From contig NZ_CP019791.1 in assembly GCF_002007645.1 (NCBI RefSeq), forward strand, positions 3,216,593 to 3,280,592: a stretch of DNA of 64,000 nt, read 5' to 3'. The notes beneath the pieces were generated by a model. That model searched no databases, was not told where the DNA came from, and saw only the letters and a program-made list of their open reading frames with translations. The DNA is from Anaerohalosphaera lusitana. Its GTDB lineage: Bacteria > Planctomycetota > Phycisphaerae > Sedimentisphaerales > Anaerohalosphaeraceae. Shown here piece after piece: positions 54,106 through 62,721 of the stretch. The translations under genes were made by a program, and so were the position numbers. The stretch's first letter is position 1; each line of letters opens with the position of its first letter.

Positions 54106-55737
54106 CTACTTTATGGATTCTTGTTTGGTAGCAATCGGCACATAACCGGCTTCCATGCCAATCGGCGGAGTCATTATCAATGCCGGGTCCATATCTGCAA
54201 GTTCACCGAAATCCGGTTCAGGCAGGTACTGCTTATCTTTTGTCCAGTTGCGGTGCAGCTTTTCAACACGCTTCTGCAGGTCCTCGCGTTCCACATCCGT
54301 CAAATCGGCATTGAGAATCGCCGGCTGGTCAGCAAACCGGTACCAGTAATAAGTTACTTTCGAGCCATCACCGGGATACGCATAGAAAGGCCCCGCAGCC
54401 GGCCCTGGCCTCTTCCAGCAACTGTCCGGATCTTCCGGTGTAACCATCGATTGTGATGGACGGCTTTCAGCTCTGCTGAAGTCCGCACCTGCAAGCCCTG
54501 TCTCCTGGGGTACCTTTTTAGGATCTACGACCCTCCACACTGGATTGCCCTTCCCATCCTTGCCAAGCTTATAGTACTGAGGAAGCGTAATAAGCTTACC
54601 ATTTTTTGTCTCTTTTTTGGTTACCATTTCCTCGTTCCACTTAAATCCGAAGCTGCTCGGATCCGGCGCAAACGGAGTTGCAAAAGAATCCCAGGTAAGT
54701 CTCACCTTTTCGTCCCTTGGCGTATTCGGCGGATATATCCTCCAGGTCGCCCATCCGCGACCTGGAAACTCATGCAAACCGGCAGCTTTAGTGTCAATTT
54801 TACCGCTGGCGACGGGCCCGCCTTTAAACCACTCCTCTACAGAATTCCATAGTGCATTCTTGCTATATGACAAAACCTTGTGTACGATTATTGATTCGCC
54901 ACTGTTGTTATTTGGAAACGATGTCGGTGCTACCCTGGCATAAGCATCGCCGTTTTTGTCCTTGCCAATAGCCGCCGGAACATACTGGGTTTCCATCTGT
55001 AGAGCCCTGTTCGGGTTAGAAGGCTTGGAATCAAGAAACATCCCTGCAAGCTCGGGTTTTTCGGTTGTTATCCGGGACCAGTAATATGGAGTAAAAAAGG
55101 TAACCGGCCCTTTAAAGTTTCCGGTGTTCAAAAACAGCGTCCAGCAGTTATTTCCTGTGGGAACATCTTTTCCCGCTGTCTTTTCCTTAGGCTCTGTCAG
55201 CGGCAGCGGCAAATAACCATATCCCCAGAGCTGACCGCATGTACCCTGCTTGACATTGAGACCATCCGGCGGCCACAGAACCCAGGGGCTAAGCTGCGCG
55301 ACAGCATATTTGCCTTGCGGCTTTTCCCAGCTCCTTCCTTTACCTGAACCTGGACCGTTAGCCCAACTGGTAAAATTCAGCTCAACGCCGCCCATAATGA
55401 ACTTAGGTGTTTCCGTGGCAAAATGCGTATTACGCCACCATCCCAGGCCTCCTTCAATGTCTGTATAGAATTTCTCTCCCGGCTTCTTTTCATGCTTTGG
55501 ATGCATCCACGTACCGAACAGACCCGTTTGGAATCGCCGACCAGGATATTCCTTCAGCAGCGGCCAGGCAGCGACATACATCGAAAACCCGCCCCCGTAA
55601 GACTGATCAACATTCTCATTAGGCGCACCCAAGTACCCGGCCATCTCGCCTTTTTCGGCGTCACCAAACACACCAGACGTGAAAACAATCAAAAGAGCCA
55701 AACATACGATCGAAAACGAACACCAACTTTTTTTCAT
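54106..55737 (-). CDS. exported protein of unknown function
   Basis: A 543-residue protein with a signal peptide (MKKSWCSFSIVCLALLIVFTSG, cleavage near VFG). The mature part is rich in Trp, Tyr, Pro and Gly, with short turns, and looks beta-rich (for example GGLGWWRNTHFATETP and ATWRIYPPNTP). There are no membrane segments after the signal. No enzyme motif was recognised. The ATG at 55737 is preferred because it opens a clean signal peptide; sequence upstream is not convincing. It stands alone between two gene-free stretches. Confidence 0.7.
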   Translation of the reverse strand: MKKSWCSFSIVCLALLIVFTSGVFGDAEKGEMAGYLGAPNENVDQSYGGGFSMYVAAWPLLKEYPGRRFQTGLFGTWMHPKHEKKPGEKFYTDIEGGLGWWRNTHFATETPKFIMGGVELNFTSWANGPGSGKGRSWEKPQGKYAVAQLSPWVLWPPDGLNVKQGTCGQLWGYGYLPLPLTEPKEKTAGKDVPTGNNCWTLFLNTGNFKGPVTFFTPYYWSRITTEKPELAGMFLDSKPSNPNRALQMETQYVPAAIGKDKNGDAYARVAPTSFPNNNSGESIIVHKVLSYSKNALWNSVEEWFKGGPVASGKIDTKAAGLHEFPGRGWATWRIYPPNTPRDEKVRLTWDSFATPFAPDPSSFGFKWNEEMVTKKETKNGKLITLPQYYKLGKDGKGNPVWRVVDPKKVPQETGLAGADFSRAESRPSQSMVTPEDPDSCWKRPGPAAGPFYAYPGDGSKVTYYWYRFADQPAILNADLTDVEREDLQKRVEKLHRNWTKDKQYLPEPDFGELADMDPALIMTPPIGMEAGYVPIATKQESIK

Positions 55738-56276
55738 AACAGATCTCGGAACATAATGTAGTGTATTGAAACTATCACAATGAGCATACTGCCAATCTGT
55801 TAATGTATCAATGGCAAATAACGTTGCATAAGTCCCAAAAACCAACAAGAGCCCCCCAGATAACCATCCAAAGAGGATCTTGCGAAAGCAGAGTAACCAT
55901 GTTAAACGAATGAGGCGAAAACCAAAATAACTAATCAATTATCCCACGTCAATCACTACGTAGTCAGCACTAATGAGTCATCGGACGATACCGCCGACGC
56001 GAAGCAGGCGTGGAAGAAGCACTTGGAGATGTACCTGGCGGGCGTTTCCGTCCGTCGGCGAGCTCCTTCACAGCCCTTTTTAAGAAAAAAACCGCACCCG
56101 GACGATCTGAGACGGTCGACATTGACTTCTGGGCACAGCAAGCAAAGTAATGGACAAAGTCCTCGAAGACTCGAAAAAGCGACTGACGCAAAAGCTGTTT
56201 TTTAAGACATTTTCGAGGTAATCATCTTGACACAACCTCTCAGAAGACCTTATATTTCATAGCTTTATCAAACGAA
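55738..56276. other. gene-free stretch with a possible transposase remnant
   Basis: No intact gene is supported in this 540-bp gap before the tRNA. On the plus strand around 55975-56060 a short reading segment contains KQAWKKHLEMYLAGVSVRR, which resembles part of IS256-family transposases, but the frame soon becomes unlike that family and has no start. It is best read as decayed mobile-element DNA, with low certainty. Confidence 0.3.
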
Positions 56277-56350
56277 GCGCTCGTAGCTCAGGTGGATAGA
56301 GCAACGGATTTCTAATCCGTAGGTCGGGGGTTCGAGTCCTCCCGGGCGCG
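56277..56350 (+). tRNA. tRNA-Arg (anticodon TCT)
   Basis: A full cloverleaf can be drawn. The acceptor stem GCGCTCG pairs with CGGGCGC (one G-U pair) and the discriminator is G. The D-arm contains AGCTCAGGTGGATAGAGC. The anticodon stem ACGGA/TCCGT closes the loop TTTCTAA with anticodon TCT, and the T-arm has GGGGG-TTCGAGT-CCTCC. CCA is not encoded. It reads AGA codons. Confidence 0.95.
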
Positions 56351-56365
56351 TTGGTTGAATCGGCT

Positions 56366-56402
56366 CTAAGTCCTTGGTATTTAAGGGACTTAGGGCTTTT
56401 TT
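56366..56402 (+). terminator. intrinsic terminator of the tRNA-Arg gene
   Basis: CTAAGTCC (56366-56373) pairs with GGACTTAG (56386-56393), followed by GGC and six T residues (56397-56402). It begins 16 bp after the tRNA. Confidence 0.88.
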
Positions 56403-56601
56403 AATGAAATCAATAGCTCCCGCATGACATGAATCAGGTCCACGACCTTCCATGGCCCGGGCTCGCAAATCATAATTTGCCTAGTTTTTGAACCGTTTTA
56501 AGTAAAAGTCTTGTCAAGAATAAGCAAAACTCTCCTGTCCTTCAGGCACTCATCCCTTACTATGTAAATGTACGAGAATTGATTGGGGATCAGAGTGTGA
56601 A

Positions 56602-57486
56602 ATGAATTACACAACGCCGTTCAAATTTGCGAAGATCGTCATAACGAACTTTCTCGAAGACGAAGCGATCGTACGCGGAGCCGGGCTTGCATTCTTCACT
56701 ACGCTTTCGCTGGCACCGATACTCACGATACTGCTTGCAATCGCAGGTTTCATCAGCCCTCAGGCTCAGCAGGAGCTGATAGAATCGATCAATGATCAGG
56801 TCGGGCCCCAGGTTGCGAAAGCTCTGGAAGTCGTCATAAAAAATGCATCCGAAAGACAGCTTGCCGGAAAGATATCAGTAATTCTGAGCACCGGTTTGCT
56901 GTTTTTTTCAGCTACCGCGGTCTTTGTTCAACTGCAAAAATCCATTAACAGGATATGGGGTGTTAGAGCCCAGCCGCAAAGCAGGATTTGGGGATGGATC
57001 AGAAAGCGTCTTATGTCCCTGGGCATGGTACTTGGAATAGGGACAGTAATACTGCTCTCGATAGTTGTCAGTACTGTCCTGACCATAATATTGACGGGTT
57101 TGACTGAAATAGTTGACTTCGCTGCGACACTTCTGGTTTTTGTTTTACTTTTTGCGCTGATCTTCAAGTTTCTGCCGGATGTCAAGATCAGTTGGAAGAA
57201 TGTTTCAGTAGCGGCGTTTTCAACTGCAGCATTATTTGCTATAGGCCGGTACGCCCTGCTCTACTATTTTTCACATACCACTGCAGGGTCAGCGTATGGA
57301 GCAGCAGGCTCTCTGTTCGTACTTCTGCTTTGGGTTTACTATTCCTCGCTCATCTTTTTTCTTGGGGCAGAGATCACCCATGTCTATGCGACCGGTTTCG
57401 GGGAAGAGATCGAGCCTGCAGACTACGCAGAGTACACAAAAAACCATGAAGATCAGAAGAAACGCATTCGAGATGCCCTGAAATAA
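56602..57486 (+). CDS. YihY/UPF0761-family inner membrane protein
   Basis: A 294-residue protein with six predicted membrane segments and the family's ALAFFTTLSLAPIL start (about residues 25-40). The RIWGVRAQPQSRIWGWIRKRL loop and the late YGAAGSLFVLLLWVYYSSLIFFLGAEITHVYA stretch are also typical. The family was once thought to be RNase BN; its real role is unknown. A weak ribosome site precedes the ATG. The IS3 element begins 93 bp after its stop. Confidence 0.9.
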   Translation: MNYTTPFKFAKIVITNFLEDEAIVRGAGLAFFTTLSLAPILTILLAIAGFISPQAQQELIESINDQVGPQVAKALEVVIKNASERQLAGKISVILSTGLLFFSATAVFVQLQKSINRIWGVRAQPQSRIWGWIRKRLMSLGMVLGIGTVILLSIVVSTVLTIILTGLTEIVDFAATLLVFVLLFALIFKFLPDVKISWKNVSVAAFSTAALFAIGRYALLYYFSHTTAGSAYGAAGSLFVLLLWVYYSSLIFFLGAEITHVYATGFGEEIEPADYAEYTKNHEDQKKRIRDALK

Positions 57487-57575
57487 GACACAGCCAGGTC
57501 CTATAACACTGTTTGACCCAAAGCTCAGATACACTCCAGAACAGCTCCTTTCACGCTAATTATCTAGCTCAAAAG

Positions 57576-57579
57576 CGTT
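57576..57579. repeat. left copy of the 4-bp target site duplication
   Basis: CGTT abuts the left end of the IS3-family element and is repeated at 58862-58865 on the other side. A 4-bp duplication is usual for the IS407 group. Confidence 0.8.
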
Positions 57580-57662
57580 TGGCTTGACCCCGAAAAACTG
57601 TACCGTTGCTGATTAGAGAGTATCCGTTATAATTTGTTAGTTTTTATGGAAAGGATGCTCTT

Positions 57663-57941
57663 ATGAAACGCAAGAATCACAGTCCCGAACAGATTGTCAA
57701 GATGCTCCGCCAGGCGGATGCTGTAATCGGCTCCGGCGGTACGGTCCAGCAGGCCTGCCGTGAGCTGGGCATCAGCGAGGCGACCTACTACAACTGGCGC
57801 AAGCAATACGGCCGCATGAAGCTCGACCAGGTCAAGCAGCTCAAGGCCCTGCAAAAAGAGAACGCCCAGCTCAAAAAGCTCGTTGCCGACCAGGCACTGG
57901 ACAACGCCATACTCAAAGAGGCGCTTTCGGGAAATTACTGA
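57663..57941 (+). CDS. IS3-family transposase OrfA
   Basis: A 92-residue protein with a helix-turn-helix (GGTVQQACRELGISEATYYNWRKQYG, about 27-50 in two blocks) followed by a leucine-zipper-like coiled coil (LKALQKENAQLKKLVADQAL). It binds the ends of the element. Its end carries G GGA AAT (57929-57935), a -1 slippery heptamer in the right frame, which would join it to OrfB as a 394-residue OrfAB transposase. Confidence 0.95.
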   Translation: MKRKNHSPEQIVKMLRQADAVIGSGGTVQQACRELGISEATYYNWRKQYGRMKLDQVKQLKALQKENAQLKKLVADQALDNAILKEALSGNY

Positions 57942-58846
57942 GCCCGGCCCGGAGACGCAAAGCGGCCAGGCATGTTCAAAAGAGTCTGGCCGTATCCGAG
58001 CGTCGGGCATGCAAGGTGATAGGTCAGCCGCGAGCCAGCCAGCGGTATAAACCTCAGCAGCAGCCAACGAACACGGCACTGACCAGCAAGATAATCGAGC
58101 TGGCAAAGGAACACCAAAGCTACGGCTACAGGTTTATAACGGCCAAGCTTCGTCAGCATGGCTGGCGTGTAAATCATAAACGAGTTCAACGAATATGGCG
58201 AAAGGAAGCATTACAGGTGCCTCACAGACGCAAAGGACGAAAAACGAAAGGCAACAGCGACAACAGCTGCAGCGTGCAAAAAGCCGACTACAAGGACCAT
58301 GTCTGGACGTATGATTTCGTCAGCGACCAGAGCGAGGACGGTCGCAGTCTGAAGTTTCTCACGGTGCTCGATGAGTTCACGCGTGAGTCGCTTACGATAG
58401 AAGTAGGCAGGTCGATCAAGTCGGGCGATGTGGTTGAAACGCTGGAATACCTGTTTGCGGTCCGAGGCGTGCCTGGGTTTATACGTAGCGACAACGGGCC
58501 GGAATTTGTGGCTAGTGCGATCAAGAAGAAGCTCGGCAAAAAGAACGTCGAAACGCTTTATATCGAGAAGGGTCAGCCGTGGGAAAATGGCTTCATCGAA
58601 TCGTTCAACGGCAAGTTCAGAGATGAGGTGCTCAATCGTGAGCTGTTTTATTCGGTTAAGGAAGCGAAAGTGATTGTCGAACAGTGGCGGATGGAATATA
58701 ATAACCATCGGCCGCACAGCGGGCTGGACTACGCGACCCCGGCCGAGTTCGCCGCCACGTGCATTGCTTCCGCTTCGCCTACGGCTCAGCTACAGCAATA
58801 TACGACAGATGAGAAGGACAACTCTCTAACAGTAGCTGGTACATAA
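57935..58846 (+). CDS. IS3-family transposase OrfB (made as OrfAB by -1 frameshift)
   Basis: This frame, -1 relative to orfA, begins at the slip site and reads on through SERRACKVIGQPRASQRYK, which matches the N-terminal part of IS407-type OrfB. The integrase domain follows, with the DDE triad: Asp in WTYDFVSD, Asp in RSDNGPEF and Glu in NGFIESFNGKF. There is no ATG in frame until well inside the domain; the GTG at 58016 would drop conserved sequence, so frameshifting is the likely way to make it. About 303 codons. Confidence 0.9.
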   Translation, partial: LLSPARRRKAARHVQKSLAVSERRACKVIGQPRASQRYKPQQQPTNTALTSKIIELAKEHQSYGYRFITAKLRQHGWRVNHKRVQRIWRKEALQVPHRRKGRKTKGNSDNSCSVQKADYKDHVWTYDFVSDQSEDGRSLKFLTVLDEFTRESLTIEVGRSIKSGDVVETLEYLFAVRGVPGFIRSDNGPEFVASAIKKKLGKKNVETLYIEKGQPWENGFIESFNGKFRDEVLNRELFYSVKEAKVIVEQWRMEYNNHRPHSGLDYATPAEFAATCIASASPTAQLQQYTTDEKDNSLTVAGT

Positions 58847-58861
58847 TTCGGGGGCAGGTCA

Positions 58862-58865
58862 CGTT
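58862..58865. repeat. right copy of the 4-bp target site duplication
   Basis: CGTT directly follows the right end of the IS3-family element and matches the copy at 57576-57579. Confidence 0.8.
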
Positions 58866-58965
58866 TACATGCCAAACAACTCAGACTTTAGGCTAAAACA
58901 AGCAGCTAAACCAGCCGATATGTAGCGAGTAAAGAATGCTATGAGAATTCGCAAGAGGGACAATG

Positions 58966-60618
58966 ATGGACAGTTTAGACAATAGCACGAACAAATCAGT
59001 TCCGGATCAGTCTTCAACCGCTGTGGGTGAACTGATCGGACAGCTTGAGGATTTTGAAACGTCTCAGTTGGAAATGCTCCAGTGTCTGCAGGACCTGCCA
59101 AATTGCAGACAGGCAGATCAGACACTCGACCAGCTTCTGGAAAAACTGGACACCACCTCAGCAAAACTCGATTCACTGCGTCAAAGACTTGATCCTAAAT
59201 TCAACGACCCCGCTTTGTCATCGAACGACACGGTAGAGACTACCATTTTCGACTATGTTTCGGACGGAGTCATTATCCTGGAAGCGGGCAAACCAACATA
59301 TGTTAATAAAAAAGCGGCTTTGATATTGACTGATTCAGAGGGAATTGAGCTCGCAGAGATAACGAAGATAATAAGCGAGCTGGGCCTTACGGAGATGCTC
59401 GAAACTGAACAGACAGAGCAGATAGAGCTCAAACGCCCTTCCGGGAAATATCTCAATATTCAGCATCACACGATCGATTCCTCACAGAAGAAATCTGTTT
59501 TCATCATTGAGGATCGCACTGAAAAGATCGCCGGTAAAAAGGCCAAGAGCGATTTTATCGCTGCGATAAGCCACGAGCTTCGCACTCCGGTCACGTGCAT
59601 CCGAAACGCAGTGTCGAACATACTTGCGGGCGTCACCGGCAAGGTGAATCCTAAAACACGGACATATCTTGAAAAGGTTCGCAGTGACTGTCATCGCTTT
59701 TCCAATCTCGTAAGTGACCTGCTGGATGTTTCCAAACTTGAAACAGGCGTAATGCCCCTCAATCGAGAACCAGTTCGCCTTGCCAGTCTTATCCGGCAAA
59801 CCACGGAACGTATGCGTCACCTGGCAGACGAAAAAAACATTAACCTTGAATTCACAACTTGCCCGCCCTGTTCGAGCATCTACGCGGACCCTCAGCGTCT
59901 GCCGCAGTCGTTGAGCAATATACTGGACAACGCGATAAAGTTCACTCCGGCTGAGGGCAGGGTCACAGTGGAAGTATCTGAAACGACCGATAATCTTACG
60001 ATCGCAATTAAAGACACAGGAATCGGCATACCTAAATCTCTGCAGCCTCGCATATTTGAAAAGTTCTATCAGATCGGGCGTCAGGCAGGTGCTGGTTACA
60101 AGGGTGCTGGACTGGGTCTGCCTCTCAGTAAAGGCATTGTCGAAGCGCACGGCGGAGCTATTTCTCTTGAGAGCACCGAAAAGCAGGGATCCACTTTTTT
60201 CTTAACCATGCCCAGGACCGATCCCGCCCAACTGCTTAAAAAACGGCTTTCACAACTTGAGGAACAGGTAACCCATACAGGTGAAACGGCGACGCTCATG
60301 CTCGTTACAGCGCCTGATGAAGCCAATGAACAAATCACAGAGAGGATGATCGATCTGCCTGGTGCTGTTGATGCAGTATTGTCGGAAGAAGATCACATCC
60401 TTGAAACAAGCAAAGGTGAAGTTTTGATCCTCTTCTGTGACAAGAGGTCTGCAGCACGTAAAAAGCATGATAAAATCAGAAAAATTCTGCACGAACAGAT
60501 GAATAATAGCTTTGGTGCCCTCCCTCATATGCCGATGGTGGGTGTAGGTCGTTACCCTGGCAATGCAACAAGGATCGATAAGCTCGAAGAAGCCGTTAGG
60601 GAAAACCTTAAAGAATAA
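58966..60618 (+). CDS. soluble hybrid-sensor-like histidine kinase with PAS domain
   Basis: A 550-residue kinase with no transmembrane segment. The N-terminal 85 residues are helical and could form a coiled coil. A PAS-like domain (about 92-185) precedes the HisKA helix with His203 in AAISHELRTP. The HATPase domain has N box NILDNAIKF, G1 DTGIGIP and G2 GAGLGLPLSKGI. After about residue 425 comes a domain of about 125 residues of unknown type. The ATG at 58966 is 6 bases from AGAGGG; another ATG lies one codon earlier. The next gene, 40 bp on, is a receiver-only protein and is its likely partner. Confidence 0.88.
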   Translation: MDSLDNSTNKSVPDQSSTAVGELIGQLEDFETSQLEMLQCLQDLPNCRQADQTLDQLLEKLDTTSAKLDSLRQRLDPKFNDPALSSNDTVETTIFDYVSDGVIILEAGKPTYVNKKAALILTDSEGIELAEITKIISELGLTEMLETEQTEQIELKRPSGKYLNIQHHTIDSSQKKSVFIIEDRTEKIAGKKAKSDFIAAISHELRTPVTCIRNAVSNILAGVTGKVNPKTRTYLEKVRSDCHRFSNLVSDLLDVSKLETGVMPLNREPVRLASLIRQTTERMRHLADEKNINLEFTTCPPCSSIYADPQRLPQSLSNILDNAIKFTPAEGRVTVEVSETTDNLTIAIKDTGIGIPKSLQPRIFEKFYQIGRQAGAGYKGAGLGLPLSKGIVEAHGGAISLESTEKQGSTFFLTMPRTDPAQLLKKRLSQLEEQVTHTGETATLMLVTAPDEANEQITERMIDLPGAVDAVLSEEDHILETSKGEVLILFCDKRSAARKKHDKIRKILHEQMNNSFGALPHMPMVGVGRYPGNATRIDKLEEAVRENLKE

Positions 60619-60658
60619 ATATGGCGATAGTTTCAATATTTAACACGGGAGATTTAGT

Positions 60659-61078
60659 ATGTTTGAGTTCCTGTTTGGAAACAAGAAAGCTAAAAAGACA
60701 AAAATCCTTATCGTTGACGACGAGCCGAATATCGTCCAGACGCTGAAGGACCGACTGGAAATGAATGAGTACGCTGTACTGACAGCCGAAAACGGCAAGG
60801 AAGGTCTGGACACAGCGACAGCGGAAAAGCCTGACATTATACTTCTTGACGTCATCATGCCCATAATGGACGGGCATGAGATGCTCGAAGCCCTTCGCAA
60901 ACAGCCTGACTGCGAGGACATTTCTGTAATCATGCTCACCGCCCGCAGCCAGACGCAGGATATTGCCCGGGCCAATGCGTGCGGCATCGAGGACTATATA
61001 GTAAAACCGTTCGACCTGAGTGAACTGCTGGAAAAGATAGAGCGCCTCGTCGAACACAAAAAGGCCGTGCTCAAATAA
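60659..61078 (+). CDS. receiver-only response regulator
   Basis: A 139-residue protein made of a single receiver domain after a basic N-terminus (FGNKKAKKTK). The acidic pair is Asp20-Asp21, the phosphorylated residue Asp64 in IILLDVIMP, Thr in LTARSQ and Lys in YIVKPFDLSE. There is no output domain, so the signal is passed on by protein contact, as in CheY or Spo0F. The adjacent soluble kinase is the likely phosphate donor. Confidence 0.9.
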   Translation: MFEFLFGNKKAKKTKILIVDDEPNIVQTLKDRLEMNEYAVLTAENGKEGLDTATAEKPDIILLDVIMPIMDGHEMLEALRKQPDCEDISVIMLTARSQTQDIARANACGIEDYIVKPFDLSELLEKIERLVEHKKAVLK

Positions 61079-61157
61079 GAGGGATTTGCGCTAAGGCAGA
61101 TCGCCATACTGCCATGGCAGGATTACGGATCTTCCGGACAATCATATAGCCAACACA

Positions 61158-61189
61158 AGAAGCTGTTTCGCTTTTGCGGGACAGCTTCT
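61158..61189. terminator. stem-loop between convergent genes
   Basis: AGAAGCTGT (61158-61166) pairs perfectly with ACAGCTTCT (61181-61189). It sits in the short gap between the convergent receiver gene and the SurE operon and overlaps the stop codon of the minus-strand gene. There is no T-run on either strand. A shared weak terminator is likely. Confidence 0.5.
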
Positions 61190-61760
61190 ATCTTAATCGC
61201 GTCCAGCTAACACTCTGGCCGTTTACCTTCACCAATTCCGCCCTCTCGATGAGCCATTCGCCGCCATTCTTTGCCAGTTCCAGTTCCATCTCTACACGGA
61301 ACACTGGCGCAATATCCGCATAACCTGTCCCTTTGGCCGGCTTGCCGAATACCCCGAGCTCGACCGTCGCATGCCTGCCATCCAGTTCGATCACCTTTTT
61401 GCCAAAGTCGATATCTTCCACCGCCCGCCGATCCAGGACACTCCGGCACCGGGCCATAAACTCGGCTTTGGAACCATGCACCGCATCTGAATAGTCTCTC
61501 GCCAGCAGGTCCGCAATGTCACCCGGCCTGCTCTCGATCACAGCGGTCCGACCAGCCTCTAACTGCTTGTTTATGGCCTCCATATCACTGTCCAGCAGAT
61601 AATCCACACCGATGCCTGCAGCGACGATCGCGAGGACAACAACATAATGCCACCACCGCTTTTCCATGCCACCGAAAACGGATCGTGAGACAATGATCAC
61701 CCAAACCGCAAACGCGATACCAACTGCCAGCCAAGGTGTCTCCACTGGATTCAGCATCAT
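61188..61760 (-). CDS. membrane-anchored SnoaL/NTF2-like protein
   Basis: A 190-residue protein with two membrane segments (about 9-25 and 37-53) followed by a soluble domain with a cone-like alpha-beta pattern (DIADLLARDYSDAVHGSKAEFMARC) typical of NTF2-like folds. Function unknown. The ATG overlaps the surE stop (ATGA), so the two are co-translated. Confidence 0.7.
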   Translation of the reverse strand: MMLNPVETPWLAVGIAFAVWVIIVSRSVFGGMEKRWWHYVVVLAIVAAGIGVDYLLDSDMEAINKQLEAGRTAVIESRPGDIADLLARDYSDAVHGSKAEFMARCRSVLDRRAVEDIDFGKKVIELDGRHATVELGVFGKPAKGTGYADIAPVFRVEMELELAKNGGEWLIERAELVKVNGQSVSWTRLR

Positions 61761-62512
61761 TCAATCTCCTTGTGTGTCTCAATCTCTTTCAGATCAGCAT
61801 TTCGCACCTCGTCGGTCATGTTGAAATGCAGTGCCGTTACTGTAATGTATCCCTTGCTCAACGAAGTTACATCCGTCACAAGATCCTCTTTCCTTGCAGG
61901 TCCGCCGGTTATGCGGTATTTTACTCGGCCCCTGGAATCTTGTTCTGCTGCATAGGTTTCTTCATATCCGCTCGTAGAATGAGGGACGACAACCAGCCCC
62001 TTCGGCTGCCCCTTCGAGAGCCTTGGTATGTTTACGTTCATAACATCGCCCGGGCGTAAAGGCAGGAGCTTTTTGACAACAGAGGCACAGTATTCGGATA
62101 TTTTGTCCATATCCATATCTTCCTCATATGCGGCACTGAGTGCGATTGCCGGGGCACCGAAGAAGGCCCCTTCCATAGCAGCAGCGACCGTACCGCTGTA
62201 ATGCACGTGTATACCCACGTTCGCACCGTAATTGATCCCTGAAACAACGAGGTCCACCTTATCTTTGATGATCTCGGTCATACCCAGTTTCACGCAATCG
62301 GCAGGCGAGCCTTCGATGCTGTATCCGCTGAACTTGCCGGTGAGCTCGACCTTGTCACATGTCAGGGGGATCAGACTGATGCTGTGACTTGCTCCGCTCA
62401 TCACCTCGGCAGGTGCAACGACTGTTACTTCAGCAATTTCACACAAACGCTTGTATATCGCAAACAAACCAGGGGAAAATATCCCATCATCATTAGTCAG
62501 CAGAATATGCAT
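61757..62512 (-). CDS. surE: 5'/3'-nucleotidase SurE
   Basis: A 251-residue protein with the N-terminal SurE signature ILLTNDDGIFSPGL, which holds the metal-binding Asp pair. The SGASHSISL loop and VSGINYGANVG segment complete the active site. SurE removes phosphate from nucleoside 5'- and 3'-monophosphates and short polyphosphate in stationary phase. The ATG at 62512 is placed directly before ILLTNDD; the sequence upstream (rich in Lys) is not part of the family. The ribosome site is weak. It is coupled to the following gene by ATGA. Confidence 0.94.
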   Translation of the reverse strand: MHILLTNDDGIFSPGLFAIYKRLCEIAEVTVVAPAEVMSGASHSISLIPLTCDKVELTGKFSGYSIEGSPADCVKLGMTEIIKDKVDLVVSGINYGANVGIHVHYSGTVAAAMEGAFFGAPAIALSAAYEEDMDMDKISEYCASVVKKLLPLRPGDVMNVNIPRLSKGQPKGLVVVPHSTSGYEETYAAEQDSRGRVKYRITGGPARKEDLVTDVTSLSKGYITVTALHFNMTDEVRNADLKEIETHKEIE

Positions 62513-62721
62513 TTTCTTCTTTTTCCTCAAAGCTGTCATATAAGAACCACTCCAGAAGCAAAACAGAACTCTGTTATTCAGCCCAGTCGCCAATATCCTA
62601 CCATATCAGGCTGGAATCACAAGTCCCGGCTTTGAGCCGAATGCGAATTTGCTTTGCCCGTAACAATCACTTCTGCTAAAATATTCATCCTATTTAGACG
62701 CGTAGCGGAAAGGAACTCACA

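Larger units (their letters stand above)
57580..58861 (+). mobile_element. IS3-family element, IS407 group, complete
   Basis: A 1282-bp element. Its left end begins TGGCTTGACCCCGAA and the reverse complement of its right end begins TGACCTGCCCCCGAA, 12 of 15 matching. Both ends continue with TGTACC and then TTAGAGAG, so the inverted repeats are about 40 bp and imperfect. They end in TG and CA as usual for IS3. It carries overlapping orfA and orfB, and the flanking 4-bp repeats CGTT show a clean insertion. All catalytic residues are present, so it is probably still active or recently arrived. Confidence 0.9.

Noticed and set aside
58016-58846. Independent OrfB starting at the GTG at 58016
   Set aside because: This start would cut off conserved OrfB sequence (SERRAC region) that reads in frame from the slippery heptamer.
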